From the NCBI GenBank assembly GCA_958510825.1, contig OY294045.1, forward strand, positions 11,645,916 to 11,709,915: DNA of 64,000 nt, read 5' to 3'. The notes beneath the pieces were generated by a model. The model had not been told where the DNA came from and did not search any database. It was given only the letters and a program-made list of their open reading frames with translations. Of this stretch, positions 52,797 through 64,000 are shown in pieces. The position numbers were made by a program, and so were the translations under genes. The DNA comes from Brachypterus glaber (lineage: Eukaryota; Arthropoda; Insecta; Coleoptera; Kateretidae). Positions within the stretch are counted from its first letter, which is position 1. Each line of letters opens with the position of its first letter.

Positions 52797-53057
52797 AGTA
52801 TGTCTCCAGATAGAGTTACAAAGAGGAATTTATTTTTTATTTTTGATTTGATCTCAAAAAAAGTCACTCTTTATAACATGCCCTGCTTGATTTTAAACTC
52901 CCAAAACACTAAGCGCTTTTTGTACAACTCTTTCGGTTCATGGGATAATGTTTTTTTCTTCAAAATAGTGTCTTCAAAAATATAAAGAAAAAAAAACATC
53001 ATCAAGAGTGACTTATTTTAAGATATCAAAAATAAAAAAATCTTCTTTGTAATTCTA
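52797..53057. repeat. inverted pair flanking the 3' side of a Tc1 relic
   Basis: ttacaaagaggaatttattttt (52816-) and the complement aaaaataaaaaaatcttctttgtaa (ending 53057) with matching aagtcactctt/aagagtgactt. It probably represents transposon terminal DNA. The left outer word is acagtatgtctccagatag. Confidence 0.6.
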
Positions 53058-53413
53058 ACAGTTGGTTTGTGTAATTTGGTGTAATTTTTGCGTGCCAAGC
53101 CTCAATGATGACCTGTCGTAATTCTTCAGCATTATGACCCAGGAAAGTTAGTTTCTTCCCTCGCTCTGACTCCGGTATGGAAAGGGTTTTCCCGCAGATA
53201 ATTCATTAATTGCATATTTTCTTCTGCACTACTCATTCTACTTCGACCAGAACCCCGCTTTCTGCTAATCTGTCCAGTTTCCTCAAGTTTTTTCTTTGCT
53301 CGCATTATAGTGCTGTTTGCAACATTTAATTCAGTGGCTATTTCACGTACACTTATCCCGTCATTTATTCTTGCTGTTATAATACATTTTTGATAATTTG
53401 TAAGCTGCGGCAT
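53036..53413 (-). pseudogene. Tc1-like transposase, N-terminus fused to C-terminus by deletion
   Basis: From ATG at 53413 (minus): MPQLTNYQKCIITARINDGI, SVREIATELNVANSTIMRAK, KKLEETGQISRKRGSGRSRM, a good paired-like HTH followed by the RKRGSGR hook-like motif. The frame stops at 53132 (FPGS). In the next frame the sequence continues AEELRQVIIEAWHAKITPNY, matching the C-terminal end of Tc1 transposases. The DDE catalytic core between them is deleted, so it cannot act alone, though the DNA-binding half is intact. Confidence 0.82.
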
Positions 53414-53419
53414 AACTAA

Positions 53420-54070
53420 TGTGAATTATTTTGACAAGTAATGTCATAATAATATTTGACAAATAAATGTCAAAGAGACCTTGATAAAGTTCAATATAAT
53501 CTGTAACATTTTTAGGTGTAAGCGTTTATTATGAAAACAATGGTACTTTTTATTGCACCGTTTAGAAATGCTTGATTCCAATTGGTTGAATCTTTTACAG
53601 AATGTATATATAGGTGTTAATATACTAATATTTGATTAAAAAAAATCGCGCCTTATAAAAAAAATATAATTTTATTTATTCTTCTCTTTTGTAATTAAGT
53701 GGGGCGGACGCTAATTTAATTTTATTGAATTTTGTTATGGTATTTTTCACGACATAAAGGGTGGGTCTTTAATTAAAAAAAAAAAAATCGTGTTTTTTTA
53801 AATACCCCATTTCGTGTTTTTTTTCTAAATACCTCATTTCTAAACTATAATTTAGATTCTTCTATTTATAAGTGGACCTTTAAAATATTGTTGACACACA
53901 TAATATGTGGGAATTCTTTATATACGTTTACAGCTGTTTAAAATCATGTGGACGATTATAAGCTAAAAATTATTTTTAAATTTAAGAATTTATAAGTTCA
54001 TGGTTAATAATAATAGTACGGGAAAACTGCGATTTTGCAATTTTGCTTTAATATTCATGGGGACGTCCTA
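53420..54070. other. no gene seen
   Basis: AT-rich; no recognised repeat or frame. Confidence 0.5.
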
Positions 54071-54550
54071 AAAGCCACTTTACACGGAGCAATTTGTGCG
54101 CAAGTTTTATGCTATGCAAGTTTGTTGCAAGAATGATTCAGTCACTGCGCATGCCTTCAGGCAAGTTTCAGGCCATTTTCGTGCCATCAAATTATTTAGA
54201 ACATGTTCTATTTTTCGGCGATTTTCACGCAAGTTTTATGGTTATTTTCGTGGTACCAACCTGGAAAAAAGTTACCAAATCGATTTCTTTTTACTAATAT
54301 AGTAGCAACATGTTAATAATTATTATTATTAATAATAGGCCGTTCTGTCTAACTAAAAAAACTTTCTTGTCAACAAACGCAGAGACACGTCAAAATTGCC
54401 TGGTTGGCAGCACTGTTTAACTTGCAATATATATCATCAAACTTGCTCCATGAAAAGGAAAATGATTGTACAATTGTTCTCATGCTATATCTGGCAGCAA
54501 ACTTCACATCACCAAAATTACGTACAAATTGCTCCGTGTAAAGTGGTCTT
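54071..54550. mobile_element. 480-bp foldback MITE with CCACTTTACACGGAGC ends
   Basis: Left aaagccactttacacggagc aatttgt, right acaaattgctccgtgtaaag tggtctt. Subterminal gcaagttttatg and gcaagtttgttgcaag repeats. The three 60-68 residue frames within it (54094-54578) are not genes. Confidence 0.82.
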
Positions 54551-55622
54551 AAGGGGCAGGGTGTCCAAGAGTTTTTAACACTTTTTGACAGGGGAAGAGG
54601 GGTCTAGAGCAATGTCACAACAAAATTAAAGTGGTATAATTTTTTATTCTTATCCTTGAGATTTACTCAAATTAATTTTTTATACTTCATTCAGCAAAGT
54701 TTTATCGAAAACATAATACAGCTAATACCAAAATTGTTTTTTTTTGTATATCAAAATTTAACGTGGCGTGGTGTAGTAGGGAGGGAGGTTAAAGTGGCCA
54801 AAAAATCCGGGAAAAATAAAAACTAAAATTTTAGTAGTTCCATAAAAAGTCCAAATATCTGTTGAATTATATAGATACCTAAAGAATTTAAGTTTTGCTT
54901 GCCCAAATTAAAATTATTAGTATTTAAATTAATTTAAATTAAAACTAGTTAAAACTATATCACTGTTTCTCGGACTAAAACAGTCTTTCCTAAAATCAAT
55001 TATAACTGTAATTTAATTTAATTTCAAATTCCATTTTTGTTGAATTAATTATAGAAAAATATTGTTTTTAAATATATCTTCGCTTGTTATAAAATTCATG
55101 AAAAATTTTAAGAGTGCTGGCTCAAAGAAAGAACCGCAGTGAAAAATATTCCAACAGAAAGAAAAAAAAAATATTTATAATTATAAATAAATAGAGCTTT
55201 TTTATACTACGTCTTATTTAAGACATAATATGTCTTATATGAACACACATTTTATAGATATTATCCATAAGGAATTAAAAGTTTAATACGTTGCGGTCTA
55301 AGAGTCCACCGGTTACTACAATTTCTTTTTCAACAATTAATTCCAAAATTTTAGGAGGGTCCTTTCGCAGTAAAAGTTTCGCTTATCCAAGATAGATATT
55401 TTTTGTTTGCATACAATACACATTTACAATATTACTTTACACCTAAAACCTTTTATATGTTATTTTACTTTATTTATGATAAAAATTTACTTAGATTACC
55501 TTTTTTAATGTTTTATATAATTTTAATTGTTTTTTAATATTCCTTGTTTTATAAACAGACCATAATTGTTTGGTAGGAAGTTATATCTTTTATAATACTT
55601 TCCATACGTTACCTGTTTTATG
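54551..55622. other. no gene seen
   Basis: AT-rich, no matched repeat. tgtccaagagtttttaacac and ggggaagaggggtctagag near 54560-54610 hint at transposon-end sequence without a partner. Confidence 0.45.
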
Positions 55623-55624
55623 TA

Positions 55625-57126
55625 GGGGAACAGAGGGCACAGTGAGTCATTGGGCACAATGAATCGTTGACTATAACTCTACCAATATTAGTTTTAGAAA
55701 CGCCGCTTTATAATGGCGCGCTAATAAGACGTTTCTCTAGATAAAGGGTCAGTTGCCGGCAAACCTGCGTGGCGTGTGTTGAAGCGAAGAGGTGGCTGCA
55801 TAAAATAAATAATGAAAGTATTTTTTTTGTTAATCTGTTAATTAGGTATATTTGTACTACTTTTACGTAAATTCCAGTGTAATTTGGCATTTTTATATTC
55901 TTTATTAACTCTTAAATAAGTGTGTTTACACAAATTTATCAGATATTTGGTATGTTTTTTTATGTCCACTTTGAACTAGTCTGGTTACTGGGGGGACACA
56001 GTAAGTCAAAGACCGATTGGACACAGTGGCTCATGATCCACTGTGCCTCAACTATGATTAAATGTTCCTGTATGTTTATAATTAAAATATTTGTAGGAAT
56101 TTTGCTTTCCCATTTTGAAAATTTTCAAAATATAGGAAAGCCCTGTATTCGTGAAAAATTTTTTTTTGCGTATTTTTGCATTTTATGACGTTTTATGTCG
56201 ATATAAATCAATTTCAAGCAAAAAAAATTGTTGGTCGATTGGTCGGTCTGTCCGTAAAATCTTGTTGATAACTTAAGAACGCTTTAAGTTAGAAACTTTG
56301 GCATACAGATATGTTACCAAAAGTTCTTGCTCGGGATTGTTCACCAAAAACAATCCCGATCGAGAAAAATATTTGTTTAAGAAAATTTGAATATTTCATT
56401 ATAAGGGTTTTTAATATTGTTGAAATCGAATCTGATAATAAAAATATTCTAACACCACCCCCGCAGGGATGAGGGGGTAAATATTTTAAAATACTTTTCA
56501 TATTTTCGTGAAAATTTGAATATGGGGTTTTTGAGGTTGCTAAAACTAAATATTGAAATTATTTTTTTCCAAATCCCTTAAAGGTGGTGATGATTTTTTT
56601 GAAAATTGGTTTATACAATATACAATCAATGTATACATTTAACATTGTATTTCAGGGTCTTGATTTACGTTAGTTTATTTTGACTTTTGTTTTTTTTTTC
56701 TTACTTAAGAGTTTCATTTTCAAGGTTTTCATTTACCTACGTAATTTTAAGTTTTGTTTTTTGTTACCAAAGAGTTTTATTTAAGTTTATTTAACTATGT
56801 AGGTATCTAAAATAAACTTTTTTTTTAATTAATAAATTGACTTAAATTATTTAAATATCACGATTAACTGTACCCCATACTGACTCACTGTACCCCTTGC
56901 AGTGATTCACTGTACCCCGTACTGGGGGCTCAGTGAATCAAATTATATACTGTCAAAAAAGTACTTGTAAAAAATCATGGTCTATTCATTTTTAATTTAA
57001 ACCTGCAAATTATATTAGCTTAAAGATCAAAGAAACGTAGTATGAAAAAAAATCTGAGTTATTGTCAAAACTTTTAAAAATATGCGCTCTTAAAAAGTAA
57101 GTGACTCACTGTGCCCCCTGTTCCCC
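55625..57126. mobile_element. 1.5-kb TA-flanked element with TCACTGTGCCC repeats
   Basis: Ends GGGGAACAG(A/G)GGGCACAGTG and its complement, flanked by TA (55623-55624, 57127-57128). Subterminal gtgagtcattgggcacaatg, agtgattcactgtacccc, actgactcactgtacccc and ctcagtgaatc units lie in both orientations. A copy of the GTCTGTCC-class repeat sits inside (56150-56360). No transposase; open frames within are not convincing. Confidence 0.75.
56150..56360 (+). repeat. dispersed repeat copy E (GTCTGTCC class)
   Basis: gacgttttatgtcgatataa, gattggtcggtctgtccgta, ttgataacttaagaacgctt, ctcgggattgttcaccaaaa acaatcccgatcgag. Same order as copy C but more diverged; the last part forms a hairpin (cgggattgtt...aacaatcccg). 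Confidence 0.6.
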
Positions 57127-57339
57127 TATACCAATAGTTCTTATAAACTTAGAAACCGTTATAGTATTCAATAACACAATATTACTTAGTAACGTTGTAG
57201 TATAATTTACTAATGTTGCAGTATTATTTACTAAATGTGTATAATTAGATATCACATGTATCGTCTAGCTCTGTATTGCACAGCAGGTTGAGTAATAAAA
57301 TATGAGTTTATAAGAACTGGTGGTATACAGGGCTAGGGG

Positions 57340-57530
57340 TCTTTAAAGCGCAGTTCTTTATCACGACTCTGTTACCGCGCCACCGTTACCGCGCAAGAAA
57401 TTACCATAGACTTTGCCGCGCATAGACTTTACCGCGAAAGCCATTACCGCAAGGAAAATTGCCACGAGAGGGGTCAATACCGCTCATAGACTTTACCACA
57501 AAATCCTTAACCGCGCATAATTAAGTTTTA
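57340..57530 (+). repeat. degenerate (T)TACCGCG minisatellite
   Basis: gttaccgcgccaccgttacc, gcgcatagactttaccgcga, attaccgcaagg, taccgctcatagactttacc. Related to the unit of the 11905-12755 foldback. Confidence 0.65.
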
Positions 57531-57589
57531 AAATTTTAGTTTTTTAAATTATTGCAGAAAAAAAATCAACATTTTATTGTACCAAGAAA

Positions 57590-58395
57590 AATATAACAAA
57601 AATAAAAAACACCTAAGTAGGTGCAAGTTATTTTAATTTAAGCTAATAGTAACACAAAAAAATAATAAATGCCACTATTTGATAGCCACTTTTGTAGGGG
57701 AAATTTTTACATAATTAGTAACTTGTCTACGAAATATATTTCCTTTTGCATCATAAATTTTTCAAAAAGGTAGTACCACGATTAACCTTTGCAAAGGTCC
57801 ATGGGCTCGTCCCAAAAAAATGTAAAGCACTTAGGACGGAGGAAGTAGTATCCCTCCCTTACGGAGGGGTGATACTCACGAAATTGTCCAACAAAGGAAA
57901 ACACAATAAAAATATTTAATAACTAGGTGGGTACCATCTGCTCGCATCTCTCACCAACCCCCTACTCGCTTCGCTCACCAACTCCCTGCCCGCTTCGCTC
58001 GCCAACCCGGGGATAATAAAAGTTGATAAAGGAAATAAAAGTTGACAGAGGAAAAAACTATTTTATATTATATAGAGGGGTACACCCTGCTTGCTTCGCT
58101 CACCAACCCCCTTGTTTAATAAAAGTTGACAGAGAATAAAAAAGGGAGACAGAGGAAAAAAAAAATTACATAATAGAGGGATAATTGTGGAAAAAACTTA
58201 CATAAACAGAACACAAACACCGACAAAAACGGTACATACCCTCGGGAAGTCCCTGGGATGTACGAAGAACATACTGTATATCCTTAGGATACACAGGCAG
58301 TACCTTTTGGGATATCCTTGGGATATACGAGTAATGTCGTAGGACATGCGACATTGAGAGGACATTGAAAAGATATCCGGGGAATATTGTTTGCT
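57590..58395. mobile_element. GGATAT-rich element, second copy, with GCTTCGCTC minisatellite
   Basis: Shares aatttaagctaatag, atagccacttttgt, gtctacgaaatatatttcct and actcacgaaattgtccaaca with 51840-52090, then ggatat/atatcc words at 58255-58385 and atattgtttgctgtatggga at the end. Unique to this copy is a 25-30 bp minisatellite, ctcgcttcgctcaccaac (57945-58015 and 58090-58112). Confidence 0.65.
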
Positions 58396-58406
58396 GTATG
58401 GGATGT

Positions 58407-58649
58407 GGGATTAAGAACGAAAATTTTTATATTTTATTTCTATGTAAGGGTTTTTCCGCGGGACTGATGGCAATTTGGTTTAGGTTTCCCAAAAAAAACC
58501 GATAATTTGTATTTTTATTGATAAAGTGGAACGGTGTATAAAAATACAAATTATCGGTTTTTCTTGGGGAACCTAAACCAAATTGCCATCAGTCCCGCGG
58601 AAAAACCCTTACATAAAAATAAAATATAACAATTTTCGTTGTTAATCCC
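58407..58649. mobile_element. 243-bp palindromic MITE
   Basis: Ends GGGATTAAGAACGAAAATTT and its near-complement. Arms continue almost without mismatch through tgtaagggtttttccgcggg, actgatggcaatttggttta, ggttt.cc and aaccgataatttgtattttt around a roughly 25-bp loop. No target duplication could be fixed. Confidence 0.85.
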
Positions 58650-59229
58650 TGAATATATCTCTAGCAGTGAAAGACGAAACGTCGAAAAGTGAAAAATCTA
58701 TTGACACGGTCTAAACTCAAATTAAAAGTTCTTTATATATTATGGCCGTGAAAGATTAAAATCTAAAATAGTTTCTGAGTGTAATAAAAAAAGCCTTATG
58801 TTTCATCCAACGCAATTTTTTTTAATGATTTTTAAAATAGTTTTTTTAGTGTAGCCAGACCTAGGTGTATTCCAAACTAATTTTAAAGTAACTTTTTTTA
58901 TGGTCTTGACAAACTTTTATAATATACTTTGGCTTAAAATGTGATAAATCAATATTATGTTTTAGTCTAAACTTTTCAGAAATTTATGAAGCAAAGATGG
59001 GTTAATAAATAGGAATAGAATATTTTGATAAAACACCGAGAAAAAAAGTATGAATTATAATTACATATTTGTCTTTTATTACAGGTAATTTTACTTGAAA
59101 AAATGACGCTGATAGCACGTTTTCTTCAATTTTTTTTGTTTTTGGGGGTTACGTACTTTGGTAAAAAATGTTTTAATTTTGAAGAAAAAATGTCTTTTAT
59201 TGCGGTTTAAACTAAACGTATAATACTTC
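58650..59229. other. no gene seen
   Basis: Includes agacgaaacgtcgaaaagtg near 58672, reminiscent of a decayed hammerhead 3' core but without a valid CUGANGA. Otherwise AT-rich DNA. Confidence 0.45.
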
Positions 59230-59690
59230 TCTGCCGGGATGTAGGAATTAGCTCATGTTAAATTAAAAATTAAAAAATATATATGTAAGAATATGATATA
59301 ATATTAGTATGTTAAAGTACTAGTTTCATAACATCTATTTTGCTCTAAAATTTAAAAAAAGTTACATTTAAATTGATGACTGATTTAGGGATTTTTGTTT
59401 TGGATTGGCATTACAGTTTACACCATGTTTAAAATTCTAAGAATAAATGATATTTTGGTATATTTTATAGTCATCTCTTCTCTTTTTTACTGCAATTAAC
59501 CAAGCCACAATTTTAACATGGTAAAAATAACCTAAACACAAAATTTTGTAGAAAATTTAACTTTAAAGCGACATTGACATTTGCACGGAAAACGTCAAGC
59601 GACAGGCCAGGTCTGTTGCCAACCCAAAAGAACAAAAAGTACAGACCTCTTATGGGCCTTATAAAAGTCGCAAAATAGAAAATAGCATAT
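59230..59690 (-). repeat. inverted partial copy of the 1.35-kb tandem unit
   Basis: gactgatttagggatttttg, gtcatctcttctcttttt, accatgtttaaaattctaag, caacccaaaagaacaaaaag tacagacctcttatgggcc and related blocks are the reverse complement of 60780-61210. They are more diverged from the tandem units than these are from each other, so this arm is older. Confidence 0.8.
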
Positions 59691-60325
59691 TATGCTATAG
59701 CAAATAGCGTACACTTGCGAGCAAATAATTTAACTACACTTAAAATGTTCTTGTTTAAAACTGATGTTCATAAAATGTAATTAATTGCCATATATATTTA
59801 TTTATTTAAGAACCTGAGAATTATTCGGGAAAAATTCGCTGTTATCATGAAAATTAGCTGTCTGGAAATAATTAAGACCGGAGTAATTATTTCTTTTGAC
59901 AGCAAATGTGTAATTCGGAAGATAATTTTTTATCGATTTATAATATGTTTGTGGTATTGTCAAGTCGACCCGGGGACACACTGTATTAAAACAAATAAAT
60001 AAAAGTGGCTATTATTAAATTAATGTTCTTTTAAACGGACAGATAATAGCCTACCAGATTGACCTATATAAAATCCACCCCATTAAAAAGGGTACACACG
60101 TGCATTAGCCCATGCTAAAGTAAAATAAATCTAATGTAAGAATATGCTATATAGCAAATGGACTACTTGATCTAATATTCGAAGAAGGATTTCCTTAACT
60201 AGGAAAACTTAAAGTAACTTCAATTAAGTTAAAAGGTGCCGAAAGGCTGCCATTTACATTAATTAACATCTATGACATTCAGAAATAGCTTGATAACGGC
60301 TTCCTTTTATGTCGTCCTCCAAAAA

Positions 60326-63300
60326 GGTCGATTGACTTACCTTATCGGTTTTCACACAAATTAACATCGTTATAACGCGTTTTTGTTCGGAAGATTTTTG
60401 TTACAGCTACACTGTTAAGTGAGTATTCCTACAGGGTGATTCTCCTTTGATTCTTCCTACGACGTTCATGACAATAACTTTTTTATAATTTATTAGTTCT
60501 TCAATATCAAAATATTGGACGGTTCTGACCGTCTTAATTTTAGTGATCAAGAAAAATTAAAAAGTCCAAACTTTTTTTTTTAGTATTTTGTGCTTTTCTA
60601 GATAATGGCTTGTGGCAACAAATCAACTCACTTTGTGAATACTATTTTTATAAACCCAAGTTGGGTAAACCTTAAGCTTAATCTTTTGTAAAGAAAGTTT
60701 CGTTCTACGGTTAACAATAAAAGCGACAGAGCACAAAATACTGGCAGATGCTTAAATTCTTAAAATCATAATAATATTTTTCTATTTTGCGACTCTTATT
60801 AGCTCATAATCACACGCATTTTGCGTGTTCTTATAGGCCCATAAGAGGTCTCTACTTTTTTTTCTGTTGGGTTGGCAACATAAAAAAGCCTATCTCTTGA
60901 CGTTTTGCGTGCAAATGTCAATGTCGATTTAAAGTTTAATTTTTTACAAAATTTTGTGTTTGGGTTATTTTTTACCATGTTAAAATTGTGGACTGGTTAA
61001 TTGCAGTGAAAAAAGAAGAGATGACTGTAAAATATATCAAAATATCATTTGTTCTTAGAATTTTAAACATAGTGTAAACTGTAATTCCAACCCAAAACAA
61101 AAATCCTTAAATCAGTTATCAATTTAAATGTAAGTTTTTTAAATTTTAGTACTAGTAACTTGTACTCGTGCGCTAAAAACGTATGTTATGAAACTAGTAC
61201 TTTAATATACTAAACTTAAAGTACAAGAGGTCATGAACTAAAATCAAAAATTTTGATACATTTTGTTTTCAAATCTATTCGAAAACATAGTGCACATAAG
61301 AACAAAAATAAATACAACACTAAAAAAATACTATCATATTACCTACTTGCTCAGAATTTATATGTGGTAATTAACAAAACCATTTTTAGATTTTTTTTGA
61401 ACTCAAAAGCACGTTTTTGAACAAAAACTATCACACTAACAAAAATTCGACTCAAAAGTGCCTGACATGATCAACTGTTTAAATATTTACCGGCACTATG
61501 CCCATAAAGTTTGTATTTTGATTATTAAAGATCTCAGGGGTCTTAAATGAAAGCCATAGCCAGTATGACGCTGGCTGTAAACTGTTACTACTCGCCCCCA
61601 TCTCCCCTATAATGTATCGCAAAGCATTGCAATGGTTTACATTCGATAAACAATGTAAATTTATTATCTTTGGTCGATTGACTTACCTTATCCGTTTTCA
61701 CACAAATTAAGACCGTTATATAACGCGTCTTAGTTCGGAAGATTTTTGTTACAGCTACACTGTTAAGTGAGTATTCCTACAGGGTGATTCTCCTTTGATT
61801 CTTCCTACGACGTTCATGACAATAACTTTTTTATAATTTATTAGTTCTTCAATATCAAAATATTGGACGGTTCTGACCGTCTTAATTTTAGTGATCAAGA
61901 AAAATTAAAAAGTCCAACCTTTTTTTTTTCAGTATTTTGTGCTTTTCTAGATAATGGCTTGTGGCAACAAAACAACTCACTTTGTGAATACTATTTTTAT
62001 AAACCCAAGTTGGGTAAACCTTAAGCTTAATCTTTTGTAAAGAAAGGTTCGTTCTACGGTTAACAATAAAAGCGACAGAGCACAAAATACTGGCAGATGC
62101 TTAAATTCTTAAAATCATAATAATATTTTTCTATTTTGCGACTCTTATTAGCTCATAATCACACGCATTTTGCGTGTTCTTATAGGCCCATAAGAGGTCT
62201 CTACTTTTTTTTCTGTTGGGTTGGCAACATAAAAAAGCCTATCTCTTGACGTTTTGCGTGCAAATGTCAATGTCGATTTAAAGTTTAATTTTTTACAAAA
62301 TTTTGTGTTTGGGTTATTTTTTACCATGTTAAAATTGTGGACTGGTTAATTGCAGTGAAAAAAGAAGAGATGACTGCAAAATATATCAAAATATCATTTG
62401 TTCTTAGAATTTTAAACATAGTGTAAACTGTAATTCCAACCCAAAACAAAAATCCTTAAATCAGTTATCAATTTAAATGTAAGTTTTTTAAATTTTAGTA
62501 CTAGTAACTTGTACTCGTGCGCTAAAAACGTATGTTATGAAACTAGTACTTTAATATACTAAACTTAAAGTACAAGAGGTCATGAACTAAAATCAAAAAT
62601 TTTGATACATTTTTTTTTCAAATCTATTCGAAAACATAGTGCACATAAGAACAAAAATAAATACAACACTAAAAAAATACTATCATATTACCTACTTGCT
62701 CAGAATTTATATGTGGTAATTAACAAAACCATTTTTAGAATTTTTTTGAACTCAAAAGCACGTTTTTGAACAAAAACTATCACATTAACAAAAATTCGAC
62801 TCAAAAGTGCCTGACATGATCAACTGTTTAAATATTTACCGGCACTATGCCCATAAAGTTTGTATTTTGATTATTAAAGATCTCAGGGGTCTTAAATGAA
62901 AGCCATAGCCAGTATGACGCTGGCTGTAAACTGTTACTACTCGCCCCCATCTCCCCTATAATGTATCGCAAAGCATTGCAATGGTTTACATTCGATAAAC
63001 ATATAAAATTTATTATCTTTGGTCGATTGACTTACCTTATCGGTTTTTACACAAATTAACATCGTTATATAACGCGTTTTAGTTCGGAAGATTTTTGTTA
63101 CAGCTACACTGTTAAGTGAGTATTCCTACAGGGTGATTCTCCTTTGATTCTTCCTACGACGTTCATGACAATAACTTTTTTATAATTTATTAGTTCTTCA
63201 ATATCAAAATATTGGACGGTTCTGACCGTCTTAATTTTAGTGATCAAGAAAAATTAAAAAGTCCAAACTTTTTTTTTTTAGTATTTTGTGCTTTTCTAGA

Positions 63301-64000
63301 TAATGGCTTGTGACAACAAAACAACTCACTTTGTGAATACTATTTTTATAAACCCAAGTTGGGTAAACCTTAAGCTTAATCTTTTGTAAAGAAAGTTTCG
63401 TTCTACGGTTAACAATAAAAGCGACAGAGCACAAAATACTGACAGATGCATAAATTCTTAAAATCATAATAATATTTTTCTATTTTGCGACTCTTATTAG
63501 TTCATAATCACACGCATTTTGCGTGTTCTTATAGGCCCATAAGAGGTCTCTACTTTTTTTTCTGTTGGGTTGACAACATACAAAAGCCTATCTCTTGACG
63601 TTTTGAGTGCAAATGTCAATGTCGATTTAAAGTTTAATTTTTTACAAAATTTTGTGTTTGGGTTATTTTTTACCATGTTAAAATTGTGGACTGGTTAATT
63701 GCAGTGAAAAAAGAAGAGATGACTGTAAAATATATCAAAATATCATTTGTTCTTAGAATTTTAAACATAGTGTAAACTGTAATTCCAACCCAAAACAAAA
63801 ATCCTTAAATCAGTTATCAATTTAAATGTAAGTTTTTTAAATTTTAGTACTAGTAACTTGTACTCGTGCGCTAAAAACGTATGTTATGAAACTAGTACTT
63901 TAATATACTAAACTTAAAGTACAAGAGGTCATGAACTAAAATCAAAAATTTTGATACATCTTTTTTTCAAATCTATTCGAAAACATAGTGCACATAAGAA
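60326..64000 (+). repeat. tandem array with 1.35-kb unit, runs off the window
   Basis: Anchor ggtcgattgacttacctta occurs at 60326, 61672 and 63021, spacing 1346 and 1349 bp; the third unit is cut at 64000. Units differ by scattered substitutions and small indels only. Each contains gatgggggcgagtagtaaca-type sequence in reverse (ctgttactactcgcccccat), cattttgcgtgttcttatag, ttctgttgggttggcaacat and ggtgattctcctttgattct. A minus-strand frame of 65-76 codons (starting at 62085 and 63467) is kept in two units but disturbed in the first and shows no domain. Likely a large satellite or amplified non-autonomous element. Confidence 0.9.

Noticed and set aside
54094..54578. Three short open frames
   Set aside because: Fall in the arms and loop of the CCACTTTACACGG MITE.
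58660..58700. Possible second hammerhead (gacgaaacgtc)
   Set aside because: The 5' core reads ctgaata instead of CUGANGA and stem II does not pair well; at best a decayed relic.
61888..63467. Conserved 65-76 codon minus-strand frame in the 1.35-kb repeat
   Set aside because: Conservation follows from recent duplication; first unit disturbed; poly-Lys/Leu composition expected from AT-rich DNA; no domain.

Overview
The window is eukaryotic and very probably insect nuclear DNA. It is strongly AT-rich, has spliced genes with GT-AG introns, non-LTR retrotransposon remnants with (AATA)n tails, Tc1-like transposase relics and a very dense load of inverted-repeat (foldback/MITE) elements. Species cannot be read from the sequence; a beetle-like or similar insect genome is an inference only.

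Layout. (1) Positions 1-7385 are a tandem satellite with a 147-bp monomer, interrupted by 200 N at 691-890. The orientation flips across the gap: the 690 bases on the left are close to the reverse complement of the bases on the right. Part of the array (about 3970-7380) has a higher-order period of 9 monomers (1322-1323 bp). All the apparent ORFs there are artefacts of a 147-bp (49-codon) repeat. (2) Positions 8976-24242, plus strand, hold the 3' part of one real protein-coding gene: nine exons of a senataxin/Sen1-UPF1-type superfamily 1 RNA/DNA helicase, with every core helicase motif in order (Walker A, APSNSAVD, DEASQ, GDPKQL, QYRMH, DSFQGQE, VSLTRAK). The first visible exon starts inside a codon, so 5' exons lie on the far side of the satellite or are missing. 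Its introns are packed with mobile elements: a 2-kb LINE with only two in-frame stops, a LINE 3' fragment, TTAA-flanked foldback elements (one 20 bp from a splice acceptor), PIF/Harbinger-like MITEs, and a 64-bp palindromic element with an 8-bp target duplication. (3) Positions 24243-59000 hold no gene I can defend. They are a mosaic of nested foldback elements, dispersed repeats present in two to six copies, LINE tails, Tc1 transposase relics at 48559 and 53036-53413, and a possible promoter/5' exon near 32360-32540. (4) Positions 59230-64000 hold a long tandem duplication with a roughly 1.35-kb unit (at least 2.7 copies, running off the end) and an inverted partial copy just before it.

The most notable item is at 47833-48395: a 563-bp retroelement insertion with an A-rich tail and a perfect 31-bp target-site duplication. 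Its 5' end carries, on the minus strand, a complete-looking type I hammerhead ribozyme (CUGAAGA, GAAA, GUC, plus stems I and II), as known from Penelope-like elements. Other strong observations are a family of 64-87 bp palindromic elements with hAT-like ends and 8-bp duplications, and several nested insertions for which the uninterrupted site is visible elsewhere in the same window.
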